Source: Dacryopinax spathularia (Eukaryota > Basidiomycota > Dacrymycetes > Dacrymycetales > Dacrymycetaceae). Taken from it: 64,000 nucleotides of DNA. The notes beneath the pieces are model-generated. The model was not told the origin of the DNA. It was given only the letters and a program-made list of their open reading frames with translations, and ran no database searches. Shown one piece after another: positions 21,133-33,245 of the stretch. A program made the translations under genes and the position numbers. Location of the stretch: the NCBI GenBank assembly GCA_037974965.1, contig JBBPFI010000017.1, forward strand, positions 248,001 to 312,000. The letters are read 5' to 3'. Positions within the stretch are counted from its first letter, which is position 1, and each line of letters starts with the position of its first letter.

Positions 21133-24100
21133 CTAAGTTACCAAATGTTTTGCACTTGATCGCCTCGTTCGCGTCTTCTTCGCCTTGCCTTTGCAGAATT
21201 TGGTCTTCGCTGTGTCGGCGGGCACACCTCTCTTGCGAGCCCGTGCGTTCTCCGTCCTCCGAGCATTGTCCCTTGCACTTTTGCTCAGGGGAAGCGGTAG
21301 GTCCAGGTCCAGGATCTGCATCTTCAATTGCCACATCTCGTCGGTGCTGAGACAGTGCAGTTTGGGCAACTCTCCGGACTCGAAGCGTATGATGTCGCTG
21401 TTTTCCTCCTCCTCGGTTTCTTGAGCTTCAGGCGAGGGAATGCGATGAGCTGGCTGGGGTGCCTCGACAAGATCATAGACCCAGTACGGAACTTTAGTGC
21501 CTGTATTAGCGACCAGGGTAATCCACACCGCTGGACCAATACAACGTACTGTTTTGTAGTTCGGGCGTCTGCATGAAGCAAGGGGCTCCGGATGCGGTAC
21601 ACGCGGAGCATTTGACTCCCCTTCTTCGTTGATCGCACAACTCGAATGGTTTGCTACCATCCTGAAGGATCTGTTCCGCCTCATTTCCGTAAGCTAAGCG
21701 CTTCTGTTGACAATTGGAACAGCGGTATGCGCCGTGGCGCCACTGTTGGGTTTGAGCGTTGCCTTATGTAGTCAATTGTAAACCGTACCACGGTAGGGAA
21801 CTGACCGTCCTTGCGAATCTCAACAACACCGTACTTTCTGATTAATGGAGCGAGGCTGGAGTCTTTCCATTCGATTGTCTTCGGTATGACGCGCTTGCCA
21901 ATCGTGTATCGGTGAGCCGGGGTCCAACTGGGTAGTTTGCGCTCCGATCTAATGCGATCTAGCGACAAGATGGTTCGTTGGCGAAATTGACCACGGGCGT
22001 AGTATGGATGTTCTCTTCGATAGGGGTCCAGCTCCGCTCGCACGAAGTAGTTCTTCAGGAATTGCCCTTTTTGGACGGATGGGGCTTCGTGATTGGGTTC
22101 TTGGGGCGGCAAGGGATCGCTCTCGCTCTCGGAAGTTGCCTGCTCGTCATGCTCATACCGGCTTTCCTTGCGCCTTGTTTGTTCTCGTGACTGGCGACGT
22201 CGGCGTTTTGAACTCTTTGCGCTGCGTCTCTGTCGCTTCCGTTTCCGCTGGGTAACTTCTCCTCTGTTGTCGAATCCCAGGGGGTAATGTCTTCAATGGA
22301 CGAGTCAGCGGAAGTTTCGTTACCGTCCATATCTCGGATCGGTTGAGCGATTTGGTCGCTGGTGCCGTTGGAGGTCCGTTGCCGACTGGTGTCAGAGCAC
22401 GCAGGAAGTGTGTTGGGTAAGATGCGCTGTGAGTCGGGTAGGCTTTCTTGCGAGGGAGGTCTAACAACCTCTTCTTGCTGAACCTGGTAGTATTCATCCT
22501 CATCGCGTGGTGCGCTCCGAGGAGTGTGATTTCCACGGGCTCGGACGCCTCGAGGGGCAGCAATCGTAGGATTGGACCATTGCCCGTCACCAGACACAGC
22601 CCCTGTCATCGGCCCTAGTCCTTTTCCAGTCTCTTCCATACCATTCTCTCCCAGGTTCAGTATCGGGGGTGATGGGGTGCGCGGTTCGGCGAATGTGGCC
22701 ACATCGGACATGGACATGGTCGGAGAGAATGTGAAGCCGTCATCTTGCAGGTCCGAACTATCGTTCGTCTCAGACGAAAGAGCCCTATCGTCGATCAGTC
22801 TAAAGGACCACTGGACGTCGTGGTGCAGCGGAGACGGGTGCTTGGGTGAAAGGTTTATCGTCGGTTCTTCCTTGGCCGCGGCAGATTGACTGCCAGGAGG
22901 ATCCCCAGTTTTGGCTTCCCCCCTGCCGGGCTCATGGGGCGCAGATGGACATGGTTGCGAGACGGTTATGAAGTTATTCCTCCTGACCCAGGGAGCACCA
23001 GTACTGTCACCTTCTTGTCGTTCCCTCTCTTGCACGGCTAGCCTCGTTCGAGCGATGTAACGACGAGCATCCGTGATCATATCGAGGTCAGAATAGCAGT
23101 AGAGTTCGGTGTATGCTTGACGAATATACGTAGGGATATTGACTACGTCTGGGAGCTTGAACTCAAGCGACGTGTATCCTTCTCGGACGAGGCAGATAGC
23201 TTTGTTGATCACTTGCATTGCTTTCGCGGTGAAGGCGGAGGGAATGTCCTCTAGAACCTGCTCCTCGTAGGTCGTGAAGAGCATGCTCTATATACGACTC
23301 AGCCTTGATATCCTGAAGGAGTAATGTAGCTTTACCAATTGGATACAAGCCAACTTGATGCGCTCGTGCTCTTCAGTATCGGCTTCTGTGATGTTTTCAG
23401 CCAGCCTGCGTTCCCATTGCCCGAGATCGAAGTGTTGTCGTCCCAATCGCTGTAAAAAAGTCACCTGACCGCACCGTCTCAGTACCTTTTTGGGTAAATT
23501 TTTGATGGGAAGTAAGTCAATGGGAATGGGGAGGAGCTCGTGTCTGCGTGGCTCTATCAGCTGCGTCGATTGTTCAAGGATCTTCGCGAGGCCCTGGCAC
23601 ATGATCGGTGGAACGGCCGCGCCCGCCATGTACACCTGTATGAGGTAGTGGAGCTGAAGTGGTAATCAGCCGCGTGCAAGTGCCCGTTAAACGAAACTCG
23701 CCCAGCGGTCTAGTGTATGTGTGACGTAAATGCTCGCACTTATCACGTTAAAACGCGTTTTCCATCGAGAGCCGGGTGGAATGGTGTTTAGTAGATCATC
23801 GCCGTAAGTCGCGTCCAGAAAGTGACACACGTCCCTTCGCAGCTGATCACCGCTCCAGTCCCACCACCTCGTCGCACGTGTCTCGGCTTTGGCTTCCGTG
23901 CTCCGAGGGGCGCTTGTCCAGGCGAAGGGCGTGAATCCCAATGCGAATCGTCTCACGGCGTGTGGCAGTGTTCTCTCCAGGAGAATGGTGGAAGCCAACG
24001 GGACGTCGTGCATACAGTAGACGTTTCGCGCATGGACCGCAAGCTCCAGGTACAGTAACAGCAGTTCACCTGGATCGTCGCCGATGTCTACATCATTCTT

Positions 24101-24897
24101 TGCAGCGTGAGCGATGACCTGTCCTCTGTGTAAGTGTTGATGAACAGATGTTTGGGGCAGCCGTTGCAATCACGCACGTATAGCTTCTGAATTCTTTTAT
24201 GGTATCGAATGTGCAGGTCCTTCGAGGGTTCACTTAAGGCGGGCGCTCGGCCCATGACGGCGAATAACCGTTTGAAGAGGACGGTGAAGGAATGTCGGAG
24301 CCTGTCATCCCAGTTCAGGCGCATAGACGTAACGGTCCCGTGGTCGTCGCGCTGAACTCTGAGGATACCGTCATCATCAATCGCTGCTTGCGGTCTCGGA
24401 TTATCATCTGCATGTGTTTCGCGAAAACAGCGAAACCGAGCGAAGTATTGTTTGGGCAGTTGCCTCAGGTTTAAGCCCTTACCCGTCGGCCCCGGAAGTT
24501 TATATCCTGCCTCGTAGAGAATCTCAATGCAGGCGAGGACGTCAAGCAGCTTTTGGCGGAGTCGAGGGGAGTGCTGATCCGATAGGCCCAAGTAGTACAT
24601 GAACGTCAAGAATGGATTCTGGCATGGTGTGTATTCAGAAGGGTGTAGTGCGCGAACGCTTATCCTCACCAGGACGAGCGCGGATCGCTCGACAATCTCG
24701 TCGAGCTCATGTTCTACGATCATGTGCTCCTCGTTTGGGGGAAGCCCTAATTCTTTCCAAAGGAGATCGATCGCAGAGTCGATGTGGTTGTTCATCTTGC
24801 TCAGGACCACGGCGCGAATCTGCGCCTCTGTACGGTACCTCATGGGCCGGTCGTCACTACAAACTTTCCGCGAGTCGATCTCGACTTCGTCTTCCAT
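21133..24897 (-). CDS. Large hypothetical protein with CxxC zinc-knuckle-like segment, seven or more exons
   Basis: Unknown function, roughly 1,100 residues. From the 3' side, exons 21133-21500, 21550-21742, 21789-22099, 22159-23287 and 23336-23653 join in frame at introns of 46-59 nt. Upstream, long frames at about 23720-24120 and 24120-24897 belong to the same gene, but two junctions there are not fixed. The start is the ATG at 24897 (MEDEVEIDSRKV). The N-terminal half is helical. The middle is disordered, with many Ser, Pro and Glu. Near the C-terminus comes a cysteine cluster, YRCSNCQQK followed by FELCDQRRRGVKCSACTA and GAPC, then a basic tail rich in Arg and Lys. The cluster would suit zinc and nucleic-acid binding. 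It is divergent from the gene at 25297. Confidence 0.55.
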
Positions 24898-25296
24898 TGA
24901 CGATGACTGAAGTCGACGGTGAGCGAAGTAGAAAAGGAGATTATCGATTATGTGCAGGCCACGGGATTGGCGAGGAGGATGGCTTCCTTCGTCCGGTACA
25001 CAATATGTCAGGATGCAGTGTGGTCGCCTGCCGGATGCGACGCGGGAGAAACAGGATGATGATAGACCGCGTCACAGGCTCCACGTGCGCAGGAGGCGGG
25101 TTACACCGGGAGGGGACACGACAGCGCGCTGAAGTGCGGCGGATGCAAAGGGTGATGGACAAGGCGCCAGCAGAGGCAAGCCTGTGCGCGATTGACAGAG
25201 TATAAGAAAGGGGTCGCTCCCCTTGGCCCTTGGCCGACGCCTTAACCCCCAACCAACACCCGGCCATTGATCGAGGACGGCTGATTGATTTCCTCC
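24898..25296. promoter_or_regulatory. Shared upstream region of two divergent hypothetical genes
   Basis: About 400 bp lie between the ATG at 24897 (minus) and the ATG at 25297 (plus). It contains a pyrimidine-rich stretch just before the plus-strand start (about 25220-25265). No clear TATA box recognised. Confidence 0.35.
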
Positions 25297-27479
25297 ATGT
25301 CTCTAACTACTCCTCATAGTTGGCCGGGTACGCCAATGATGACAGAGACGGAGCTTTGGCCCGTCGTCAGCCACCCGCCTGCATCCGCGTTCACTCTAAA
25401 TTGGAGCGAGGATATCGCCGCGACCGCCGCGCAAGGGAAGAAACGAAAGCGCGCTCTCGCTACCGGCTTAGGCATTCAGCTAGGGTATCCCGCGCCGGGG
25501 ACGTTCTACAACCTCAGCTGCTGGGAGTTGCAGCCGCTCGCGCTGCATCACCGCATCGAGCACGCGAGTGCGTATGACAATTGGTTGTTGATCGTAACCA
25601 CAGAGCTTGTCATCTTGGTACGCTCTTCACCGGAACAGTCCATCGCCGACACGGCGCCCACCCGCTTCGAATGGCAACCCGCGGTCGCTCAGCGCGGAGA
25701 ACCCCTACGAGTCGTCGGAACTCCGCAAGTATTCCGAAGAACGAAGGATTGCTTTGAGGTCATCATTTCGTTCCGTCCCGACGCGGGTAGCCCCCTCGAG
25801 CGCGGTGGTCAAGAGTCCGATGTCGTTTCCTATCATGTGGTCTTCGAGCCTGTGCCGCGACTGCTTCACGTCATCCCTTCGAGCTCGAACCCACTTGCGT
25901 TCGACGGAAAATGGATCTGTTTTGAAAAGAGGGATGGAGTCCGTGACGTACATGTGTATCGAGCGCAGGATGGTATGGTGGTGCCACTTCGGATCCAGGC
26001 GGCAGTACGCTTGTTCGTTTGTTCATAAGAGTTCAGTCCTAACTCCTTGTTTAGTACGGCCAGGTCGGAGCATCGTTCGCGCGCCGCGCGTGCTGCATGG
26101 TTGCCTTTTCGACCATCGCTGAGGATCTATGCATGTTCTTCACCAAGAAGTTTCCGGTTGCTTCCGTGGGCGTGAAGCCTCCTCAGGAATGTCAGCAGGT
26201 GGCCAAGATGGGTTATATACCCAGCTCCATTAAAGTGTGCTACACTACCGCTTTCGGCGCGGCACTCATCGACCGCACCGGCACCCACGTATCGCTCTTC
26301 ACGCAAATGCAACTTGTGGACAACAAGACTCAAGTAGAGAACCCGTTGCCCGTAGGCTGGGCTACGACGCCCATCGATCGCGACTCCTACGTAGGAGACG
26401 TGGTCTTGATGCCGGGTGGCACACGGCTTGCTATGTTGATTCACGACCGCATGGGTGAACGACCTTCTCGTATCCTCATCGTTGGTTTACCGGCGCTCCC
26501 GAGCTCGGAGGATTTACCGGCCGATCTACCTGTATGTCATGCCACATCGACGGCGTACGAATCAGACGCCGGAGAAGAGAACGTCATCCTCCACTGTGAC
26601 TGTCTGGTGGTGCAGACGTTATCTTCTCCGCACTCGATAGTGTTCCTTGTCGGTCAGCGACAGTCTTCATCGTGGTTCCAAATAAACTACCGCAGCTCCC
26701 ATTTGGCAGCGGAAGCGCGCCCTGCGGTGGTTATACCGATAGGCGAACCGGTTAAAACGGATTCCGGCCCTTTGGAATCCCTCGTTGTAAGCTTCGTGCT
26801 GCCCTTCCCGTTTTGATGTCGATGGCTTACGACCATACAAGGAACGGGAAATGCATGCGGACGTAAAGCGGCTCATGGTAAGTCTATTTTCAAGGACGTC
26901 CTTCACAATCTCATATCACAAAAGACAAACCTCATGGGACGCCTCACTCAAATGCACAACTGGGGCTACTCGATAGCACAGACCCCGTTGGCAGCACATA
27001 CATTTTGGGAACGGTGGGAGACGGGGGAGTGGGTACACAGCATGACGTCCGAGCTTTTAACTTGGCCTACCGGCGCGCTGGTCGCCCTTCGAAAGTACTT
27101 CGGCATCGAACTTTTGGTCGACCTGGTGGCCGCTCGCACCGATGGCGAGATATCCGATTTCGTGTTTGTCGCCACAGCGCAAGATGTGCCGGTCTATTTT
27201 GCCCTGCATATCAACGCAGGTTACAGCGACGCGTCCGCACAGTTTCGCCTTCGGCGCAGCTCCCTGAGTGCCCTCGATGCCGCGCGACAACTATCACGAA
27301 AGTCCGACCCGAGAGGCCAGTTGTCGCCCCATCCAGACCATGTGCATCGGTACAGATCGCTGTATAGAGATATTCGAGCTTTACAGGATGAGGATTCTGG
27401 TATGAGTCAGTTGCGCAGACGTCGCATCGCAAAGAGATTGGAGGGGATGGTTACTGAGATGGATATGAATATCTCCTAA
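25297..27479 (+). CDS. Hypothetical protein with beta-rich repeats, four exons, 676 residues
   Basis: Family not recognised. Exons 25297-26004, 26055-26786, 26842-26877 and 26925-27479 are all phase 0, with introns of 47-55 nt; exon 3 is only 12 codons. The product starts MSLTTPHSWPGT and has a lysine/arginine patch KKRKRAL that could be a nuclear localisation signal. It continues with strand-turn units (WLLIVTTELVILVRSS, GTRLAMLIHD, RILIVGLPAL) that would fit a beta-propeller-like fold. The last exon is helical and ends in a basic region QLRRRRIAKRLEG. No signal peptide or membrane span. It shares its upstream region with the zinc-knuckle-like gene. Confidence 0.6.
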
Positions 27480-27562
27480 TGCCTTCTAAAGACAGGATTC
27501 GGATTGTATATACGGTATGCTTGCAATACAGTCCGACTCGCCGCGCTTCATCTCGTCTGCAT

Positions 27563-29200
27563 TTAATCGTCGTCCGCCAATCTCTTGCGTGTCTCCGTAG
27601 CGCTGTCGAGTTTCCAGAGGGCCCACTTGTCGCTGTGTTCGTTGAAGTAATAGATCCTGAGTCGTACACTTGATCTTTGTACACCGTCATCGTTCACCGT
27701 CCACTCTCCCGACGCTACCTCCTTCATCGTGACCCCGACCAAACGACAATGATCACAGGGCTGTATACAAACCTTGATCCGAACTACGTGGGCGGCTCCT
27801 TGGGCGTTACTGGCCGCCTTTTCGCCCATGATCTTTTTCATGCGGGCGATAAGTATGAAGGGCGAGCAGGTATCGATGCCCGCCCTGAGCGGGGACAGCA
27901 TGTCTTGCTCAGCTGTCTTGGTCTTCAACGTTACGAGCTTCACGGACACTCGATTCAGGAACAGACGACCCTCCGCATCGTGCAACCGACTCATTATCCT
28001 GCGGGCTGTCATTGAAAGCATGTGTCTCGGTCGTAAATGCTCACCATTGCCACGTATTAGTTTCTGCACATGTCCCAATCCTGCGACTGCTCTCCAGGTC
28101 CCCACCTAATCCGGCATCGCTCCATTCTACCAGCGAAGCATAGGCTGCACTGGGCAAAACGGCACGCATTGCAGCCCGTCGATATCGTTGGATGGCGTCC
28201 TTCTCGGCGAATTCCTGGTCCCAATCGCCTGGCGTGTTGCATCCAACAAGGGACAGAAGGACCTGTTGCGCTGACAAAGGACCGCCGGGCTCGTTGTCGA
28301 GAAGCGGGATCGTAAATACAAATGGACGGTAATGCACGTGCACGACGCGGGAGACAATCCACATGCAGGTGAACACGAAGAGATGGGCCTCATCTTCGTT
28401 TCCCGGGGCGATGATGTCGGCGAGGACGTGAGCTGACGGTGTCGTCAAAGTAGAACGAGAGGAGAAGACACAGGACACACCCAGAGCGGCGCATGCATCG
28501 GGTATCACGAAGTTGAACCCATCCAACGTGAAGGAGACCGTCTCCAGCACCTCCGAGCTGCCAGGCGATAGCTCGATTCCATCGGTGCATTCTTCCTTTT
28601 TGACGAGATGATACGGTGACAACCTTTGTTCCCTACGGTGCCGTTAGATGTGAACTGCAAGGTAAGTGGGAGCATGTATTCGTACCTCAACATGGCTTCA
28701 AGCGCCGGCACCACGAATATACGGTATGCGCTGCTGGCCGCCGGCGATGGTTTCTTGACATCCGTCATCATGTCAACTTCGAGCTGAGCCGCGATGTCCT
28801 AATGGGAAGATGAGCGTCATGCCCATCCTAGGTAGTATAACGACATACAGCTGGGCGGGCCAAGCGGAGGTAGCAATGCACGCGCTCGTCGAACGTTGCA
28901 GCGGTACGGACGGTCTGCATCGTCGATTCGAGCGGGGTGCCCTGCAAAGAGTTAGAGGATATCTCAATGCCCGGGCACTATCAAGCGTACCTGCACTTGT
29001 TCCCCGCCCAATAGAGTTTCGGTTTGCGGCTCAGAGATCATCGTGTCTGTCCTATCGACCAACAGGGTATGCTTAGCACAAGAAATGCAACGGTCACGCC
29101 GGATCGTCTCCTGCTGCCTTCGACCTCGACAAGGCTCCTTCAAGGGTCCTGGTGGTAGCGCCACTGCCACTGGCGGAATACCACCCCTTTGTCCGACCAC
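27563..29200 (-). CDS. Hypothetical protein, five resolved exons, 5' end open
   Basis: Not recognised. Exons 28991-29200, 28849-28941, 28637-28798, 28045-28595 and 27563-27998 join in frame at introns of 41-50 nt, giving about 480 residues. Position 29200 is not an ATG. Frames at 29470-29800 (containing RICTEHGRFCRHKYS, and LQHIEAELEIADAV) are probably upstream exons, so the gene likely begins near 29.8 kb. Two Cys pairs are visible, RDRCISCAKH near the resolved start and QPCDHCRL near the end, compatible with metal binding. The central part has KDAIQRYRRAAMRAVL, a helical stretch. It follows the PIF1-family gene on the same strand. Confidence 0.5.
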
Positions 29201-29931
29201 GTTTGCCCCAGCCCCAGGCCGCCGTGTGTGTGGTCACCTCTTTCCTCAAAAGGGATCCCGCCGTTGAACACTATCAAGAAGACATCAGACGCCTGCGTGC
29301 TACCACACTTTTCGATAAGCTTCCTTCTGGGACGCAGAGAAAGGTAAGCTGCGCACGGAAGGGTACCGGACCTGTCCTAGGGAGCGAGTCGGCCACTTCC
29401 TTCTCCTGCCACGTCGTTTGTCTTCAGTATGTATATGGCACGCTGGGCTGTATAACCACGAGAACCTTCACGTGAGTAAAGGATAAGCCGATGTTGCTTT
29501 AACCACTTGGTGAACCTCGTGTTCTCCATGGGCGGGACGGGTCCTTCCGAGATGATGATGCTCTTCGGTTCGCGGTCTGGGGTGCATGCCAGCGTTTGTC
29601 TCCCCATAGGCATATTCGAATATTTGTGGCGGCAGAAGCGGCCATGCTCCGTGCAAATCCGCTTGTAGATGTTCTTCGCGAGATGTAAGGGAAGAGAACG
29701 ACGTGGCCGAACCCTACCTGTTCACGTCCAAGGTGACAGCATCCGCAATTTCAAGCTCCGCTTCGATATGCTGTAATGACCTCCAGAGTTTTGGGAGCAG
29801 GGGCCGCGGTGCCGCGGGGAACAATTTCGTATGTACATTGACACACGTCGAATTGCCGTCGAAGGGCAAATATGTACAAAATATCATGTGAATTTCAGTC
29901 CGGACTACCCCGACCGACCCGCCAGATCACA
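29201..29931 (-). other. Probable upstream exons of the minus-strand gene ending at 27563
   Basis: Plausible exon pieces lie at about 29480-29655 and 29720-29790 on the minus strand, one with His and Cys residues in RICTEHGRFCRHK. The exact splice chain could not be fixed. The PIF1-family stop at 29932 bounds the region. Confidence 0.35.
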
Positions 29932-32012
29932 TCATACACTCAAACGAACGACTGAACTCTTCAACGGCGGGGTGCGGTCCGAGCTACGTTCATGCATCTC
30001 AGATGGGTGTTTCCGGGAAATGGAATGGTTTGCGAAAGGGCTTACAAGACTTGGAACAAACGCCACGACCTGCAAACCTTCGGCCCAAATTGCGCGCGCC
30101 ATCGTGGTATACGCCTGGCCTGAGTTTGCACGGGTTGGCATCATCAGACAGCCTGTCTAACGCGGTTGATGTCTTTGCTCACCCTTTGCAAACGCCCTGG
30201 TAAAGTCGGCCTTTATCCTGTCTAGTGACATCCCTTGCGACCTGTTGGTGGTCATGGCATAGGCAGGAATAAGCGGTATCTACTCGCATCGTCAGGCAGC
30301 GCTCTCAGAGATCGATGAACTTACCTGATATCGTTCTGCCCAACCGTCCACGCCGTCTTGCACGCGAAAGCACGATGGTTCGATCAGTAACCGCAAATGC
30401 TCCTTGCCTTCTCCGACTACAAATTCCACCACAGGAAGATTTATATCCTCGTTGTCCAGTCGAACTCCGCGCAACATGGTGTCTCCCCATACCTCCAAGG
30501 GGTCCTGTTCGATAATCCTTTCGCCCTGCTCGTCCCACATTCCTCTCGTGCAGAAGGCAAGAACTTTGCCACGACTGCCATTGACGAGACCGGTGCCATC
30601 GTATCGATTTTGGATCAACAGGACGTCCGTGCCAACCTTCAGGCGGAGTTGCTCAAGGGCAGAAGTGGAGGCCAAATTTGGCCCGGTGGTATCCACGTCG
30701 TCTATGGCATCGTAAACGAAGTCTGGTCCGTAGAGGGTATTCAAGCGTTTCTCGTTTGCAACGAGCACCTCGGCCTTTGTCGGATATCTGACGTTCTTTT
30801 GAGATAGCGCGGTCAAAGTAACGTGGCATTACGAACATTTCGCTCGGGGCTAACCCATCCGGGTACACCACAGTCCTCTGTAAAGCCGCGAGCCTTCTCA
30901 TAGATGCTTCTCCTACGGTTCCATTTCGGACGTTGTTGAGAAGGGCGATGAGTTCTACGTGGGCACCGAGTGAGCATGCGCTCGCCGCGTTAAGGGCGAT
31001 ACTTACCCGGGTCGTGCTGTCGATGTATCGTTTTCAAGCAAATGTGTCTTTGTATCTTCATCCTCCATGCTTCAGTCTGAAAGGCGAAGACGACTCGACC
31101 TTGGGGGTCAGGTACGGGCGGGAGCTGATGAAAGTCGCCGATTGCAACAATCTATGAGATAGGTCAAGGGGACGGATATACATTTGGGCACCGAAGGTAC
31201 GCACCTGTATGTCCCCAAAGGGCGCGGTCCCTCCTCGGACAGCCTTCCAGATCTCGGCAACGGTCTGAAAGTATTGCCCAGGGAGCGTTGCAACTATGGG
31301 ACAGTTATCGGCGCGAGCACATGAGAAGGTGGAGCGGCCGAACGCACCTTCGTCGATTACGATGACCTGTGTCTCCTGGACAATCATCATTCGATCGTGA
31401 TTCTCGCGAATACGCATGACCATGCGCCAGGGCTCCGCAAGTCCGAGTCCTATTCCGGCAAAGGAATGTAGAGTTTGTCCGCCTATATTGCGCGCGGCCA
31501 CCCCTGTCGACGCGGTCACCGCGACGGCGTATTCGTTGTCTGCGTACTTCTTTCGCAGTTCGCGGACAATCGCACGCGCTAACACGCTCTTTCCCGTCCC
31601 TAGCTCGGTGAGGTAGCCGAGATAGAACTAAGTCCACGCGGCGCTCACCAGCACAACCAGTTATGAATACGCTTGTTCCCTCTAAAACCACGTCCAGCAC
31701 GCTTTTCTGTTCCGGTGAAAGGTCGTGGTTCTCCCCGAGTACTCTGGCACCCTGCCTGCACATTTCCTCCGTGAACGGACCTGGCCAGTTTAGCGGTTCG
31801 ACGCGTTCTGGCTTTGCAGGTTGTGTTGCTTTTGGGGGCAGGAACGTGCTGCCCGCGTCCCCTAACCATTCAGGAGACGTCGCGGGCAGAGGCGGAGCGG
31901 CTTCTTTCAATGATCGCGCCCTTCGCTCTTGATCGGTCCAGTTGTGAGATCGTACGGCTTCGATGATAGCGTGGTTATTGTCCGTCATCGCACGACTCGG
32001 CGGTGGTGCCAT
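29932..32012 (-). CDS. PIF1-family DNA helicase, eight exons, 575 residues
   Basis: Predicted 5'-3' SF1B helicase acting on replication or recombination intermediates. Exons 31649-32012, 31348-31599, 31205-31293, 31007-31151, 30833-30954, 30325-30795, 30183-30279 and 29932-30119 stay in frame over seven GT-AG introns of 37-63 nt. Splicing restores the motifs: LSPEQKSVLDVVLEG, then Walker A GCAGTGKS built across intron 1, VTASTGVAARNIGGQTLHSF, VIVIDE, motif III IVAIGDFHQLPPVPD, KTIHRQHD, TDVLLIQNRYDG and LVNGSRGKV. Motif VI is NRSQGMSL where host PIF1 normally has HKSQG-TL. The chain ends in the usual QAY-ARAIWAEGLQVVAF. The gene is spliced and intact, unlike the unspliced Helitron helicase, so it is not a Helitron fragment. 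It may be a lineage-specific paralogue. The 37-nt intron 5 is the weakest junction. Confidence 0.88.
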
Positions 32013-32199
32013 GGCGATACCTTGGACCGTCCCAATGTCGCCCTCGACCAAGGCCGTTTTGCTTCCGGTACACGCACACTCAGATCGCTGCCAGGGTTGA
32101 CTTACCGCTCGTCATCCATCTCGTTATCTTCTCTTCATCGTTTCCCTACCTCGTTATCTTGCGGCTTACCCTCCCTTTCCGCAATTCCCCGTGGTCAGA

Positions 32200-33245
32200 A
32201 TGGCTCCAAGTATGTCAAATATAAACGTCGTGCAGCGCATTCTGAGACTGCTGCAGGCGCGCAGGAACAAATCGCCGTCGTTCGCTCTCGAGACCTAGCC
32301 GTCACCGTCGAACATCATAACACCAAGTCCGGGCGTTTCACATTCTTCGTTGGATCGGAAGGGAGGTTTACGGCCCCTCCTCAGTGGCCAGAGATGCTTT
32401 GCTTTATACGAGATGTGGCTGTATTCTACGTGAAACAGATCGGCAGCATTGAGAGGAGATGCTGGATTTTGACCAAAGCGCCTGATGGAACGTACCGCTG
32501 CTTCCAAGGAGCAAACGGCGCCCGGCTTCCGTCTTCTGAACCCCCTCTTTATCTCTGTTCGATCGCGACACCGACGTTCCTACGGCACTCTTCACTCAAC
32601 AGGAAGAGCAGGTACTACGGAATATCCACTGTGTGTATATTCGATATCTTGCACTGTAGCACGCGTGCTGATCTTCGACGTAGAGAGAGGATACGCTGGA
32701 GACCGCGTTCATGCCTAAGGACGAGGACGTGAGTGGGGACACGTGTCCCAGAGAGTATGCTCATATCTGTCCAGGCACCACCTGTAGTCATAGAATACGT
32801 CCAACCGTCCACGCTGGCGCCCACACCCGTGACAATGGAATGGCGAGCAAGCGTTACTGAACCTTTTCAAATTATGAGAAATTACGGCTCCCATGCACCC
32901 GCATACCCTCCTGAATTCGTCAACTATGTGCCGCCGTATTCGGTATATATCTATCGCCAGTCTGCATCGGCCGAGTATTATTGGCTACGTCTTCCTTCTC
33001 AGGAATGGGTTCGAGCATACGATGGCATGCCCTTGCCTCCCGGAGAGAACGTGGGCGATGATCGGCATAAGAATCGTCCTATCTGCCTGTCGCTCGCCAA
33101 AGGGGGTCCCAAATGGATATACGTCCGTTCATTCAAGATGAGTGCCCGGCAAAAGCAGAAACGGGCTTCTAAACAATCTATTTCGCCATATACTCGACAA
33201 TCCCTACGAGCGCAGCGGCTAGGTGATTCGTCTAGGCCGTCCTAG
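32200..33245 (+). CDS. Hypothetical protein, spliced, one junction unresolved
   Basis: Not recognised. Exon 1 is tiny (32200-32209, MAPS) and joins exon 2 at 32257 in frame over a 47-nt intron. Exon 2 has TVEHHNTKSGRFTFFVG and WILTKAPDGTYRCF. A segment near 32555-32608 (RDTDVPTALFTQQEEQ) joins in frame to REDTLETAFMPKDED (ends 32728). That in turn joins to the last exon 32775-33245, which has YSVYIYRQSASAEYYWLRL and a basic tail RQKQKRASKQS. The junction between exon 2 and the 32555 segment was not found. The product is beta-rich with a lysine-rich C-terminus. The gene is divergent from the PIF1-family gene, with under 200 bp between starts. Confidence 0.5.

Noticed and set aside
30292-31585. 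PIF1-like fragments read as a decayed Helitron
   Set aside because: The apparent breaks are all explained by in-frame GT-AG introns, and no Rep domain is present, so it is a separate spliced gene.
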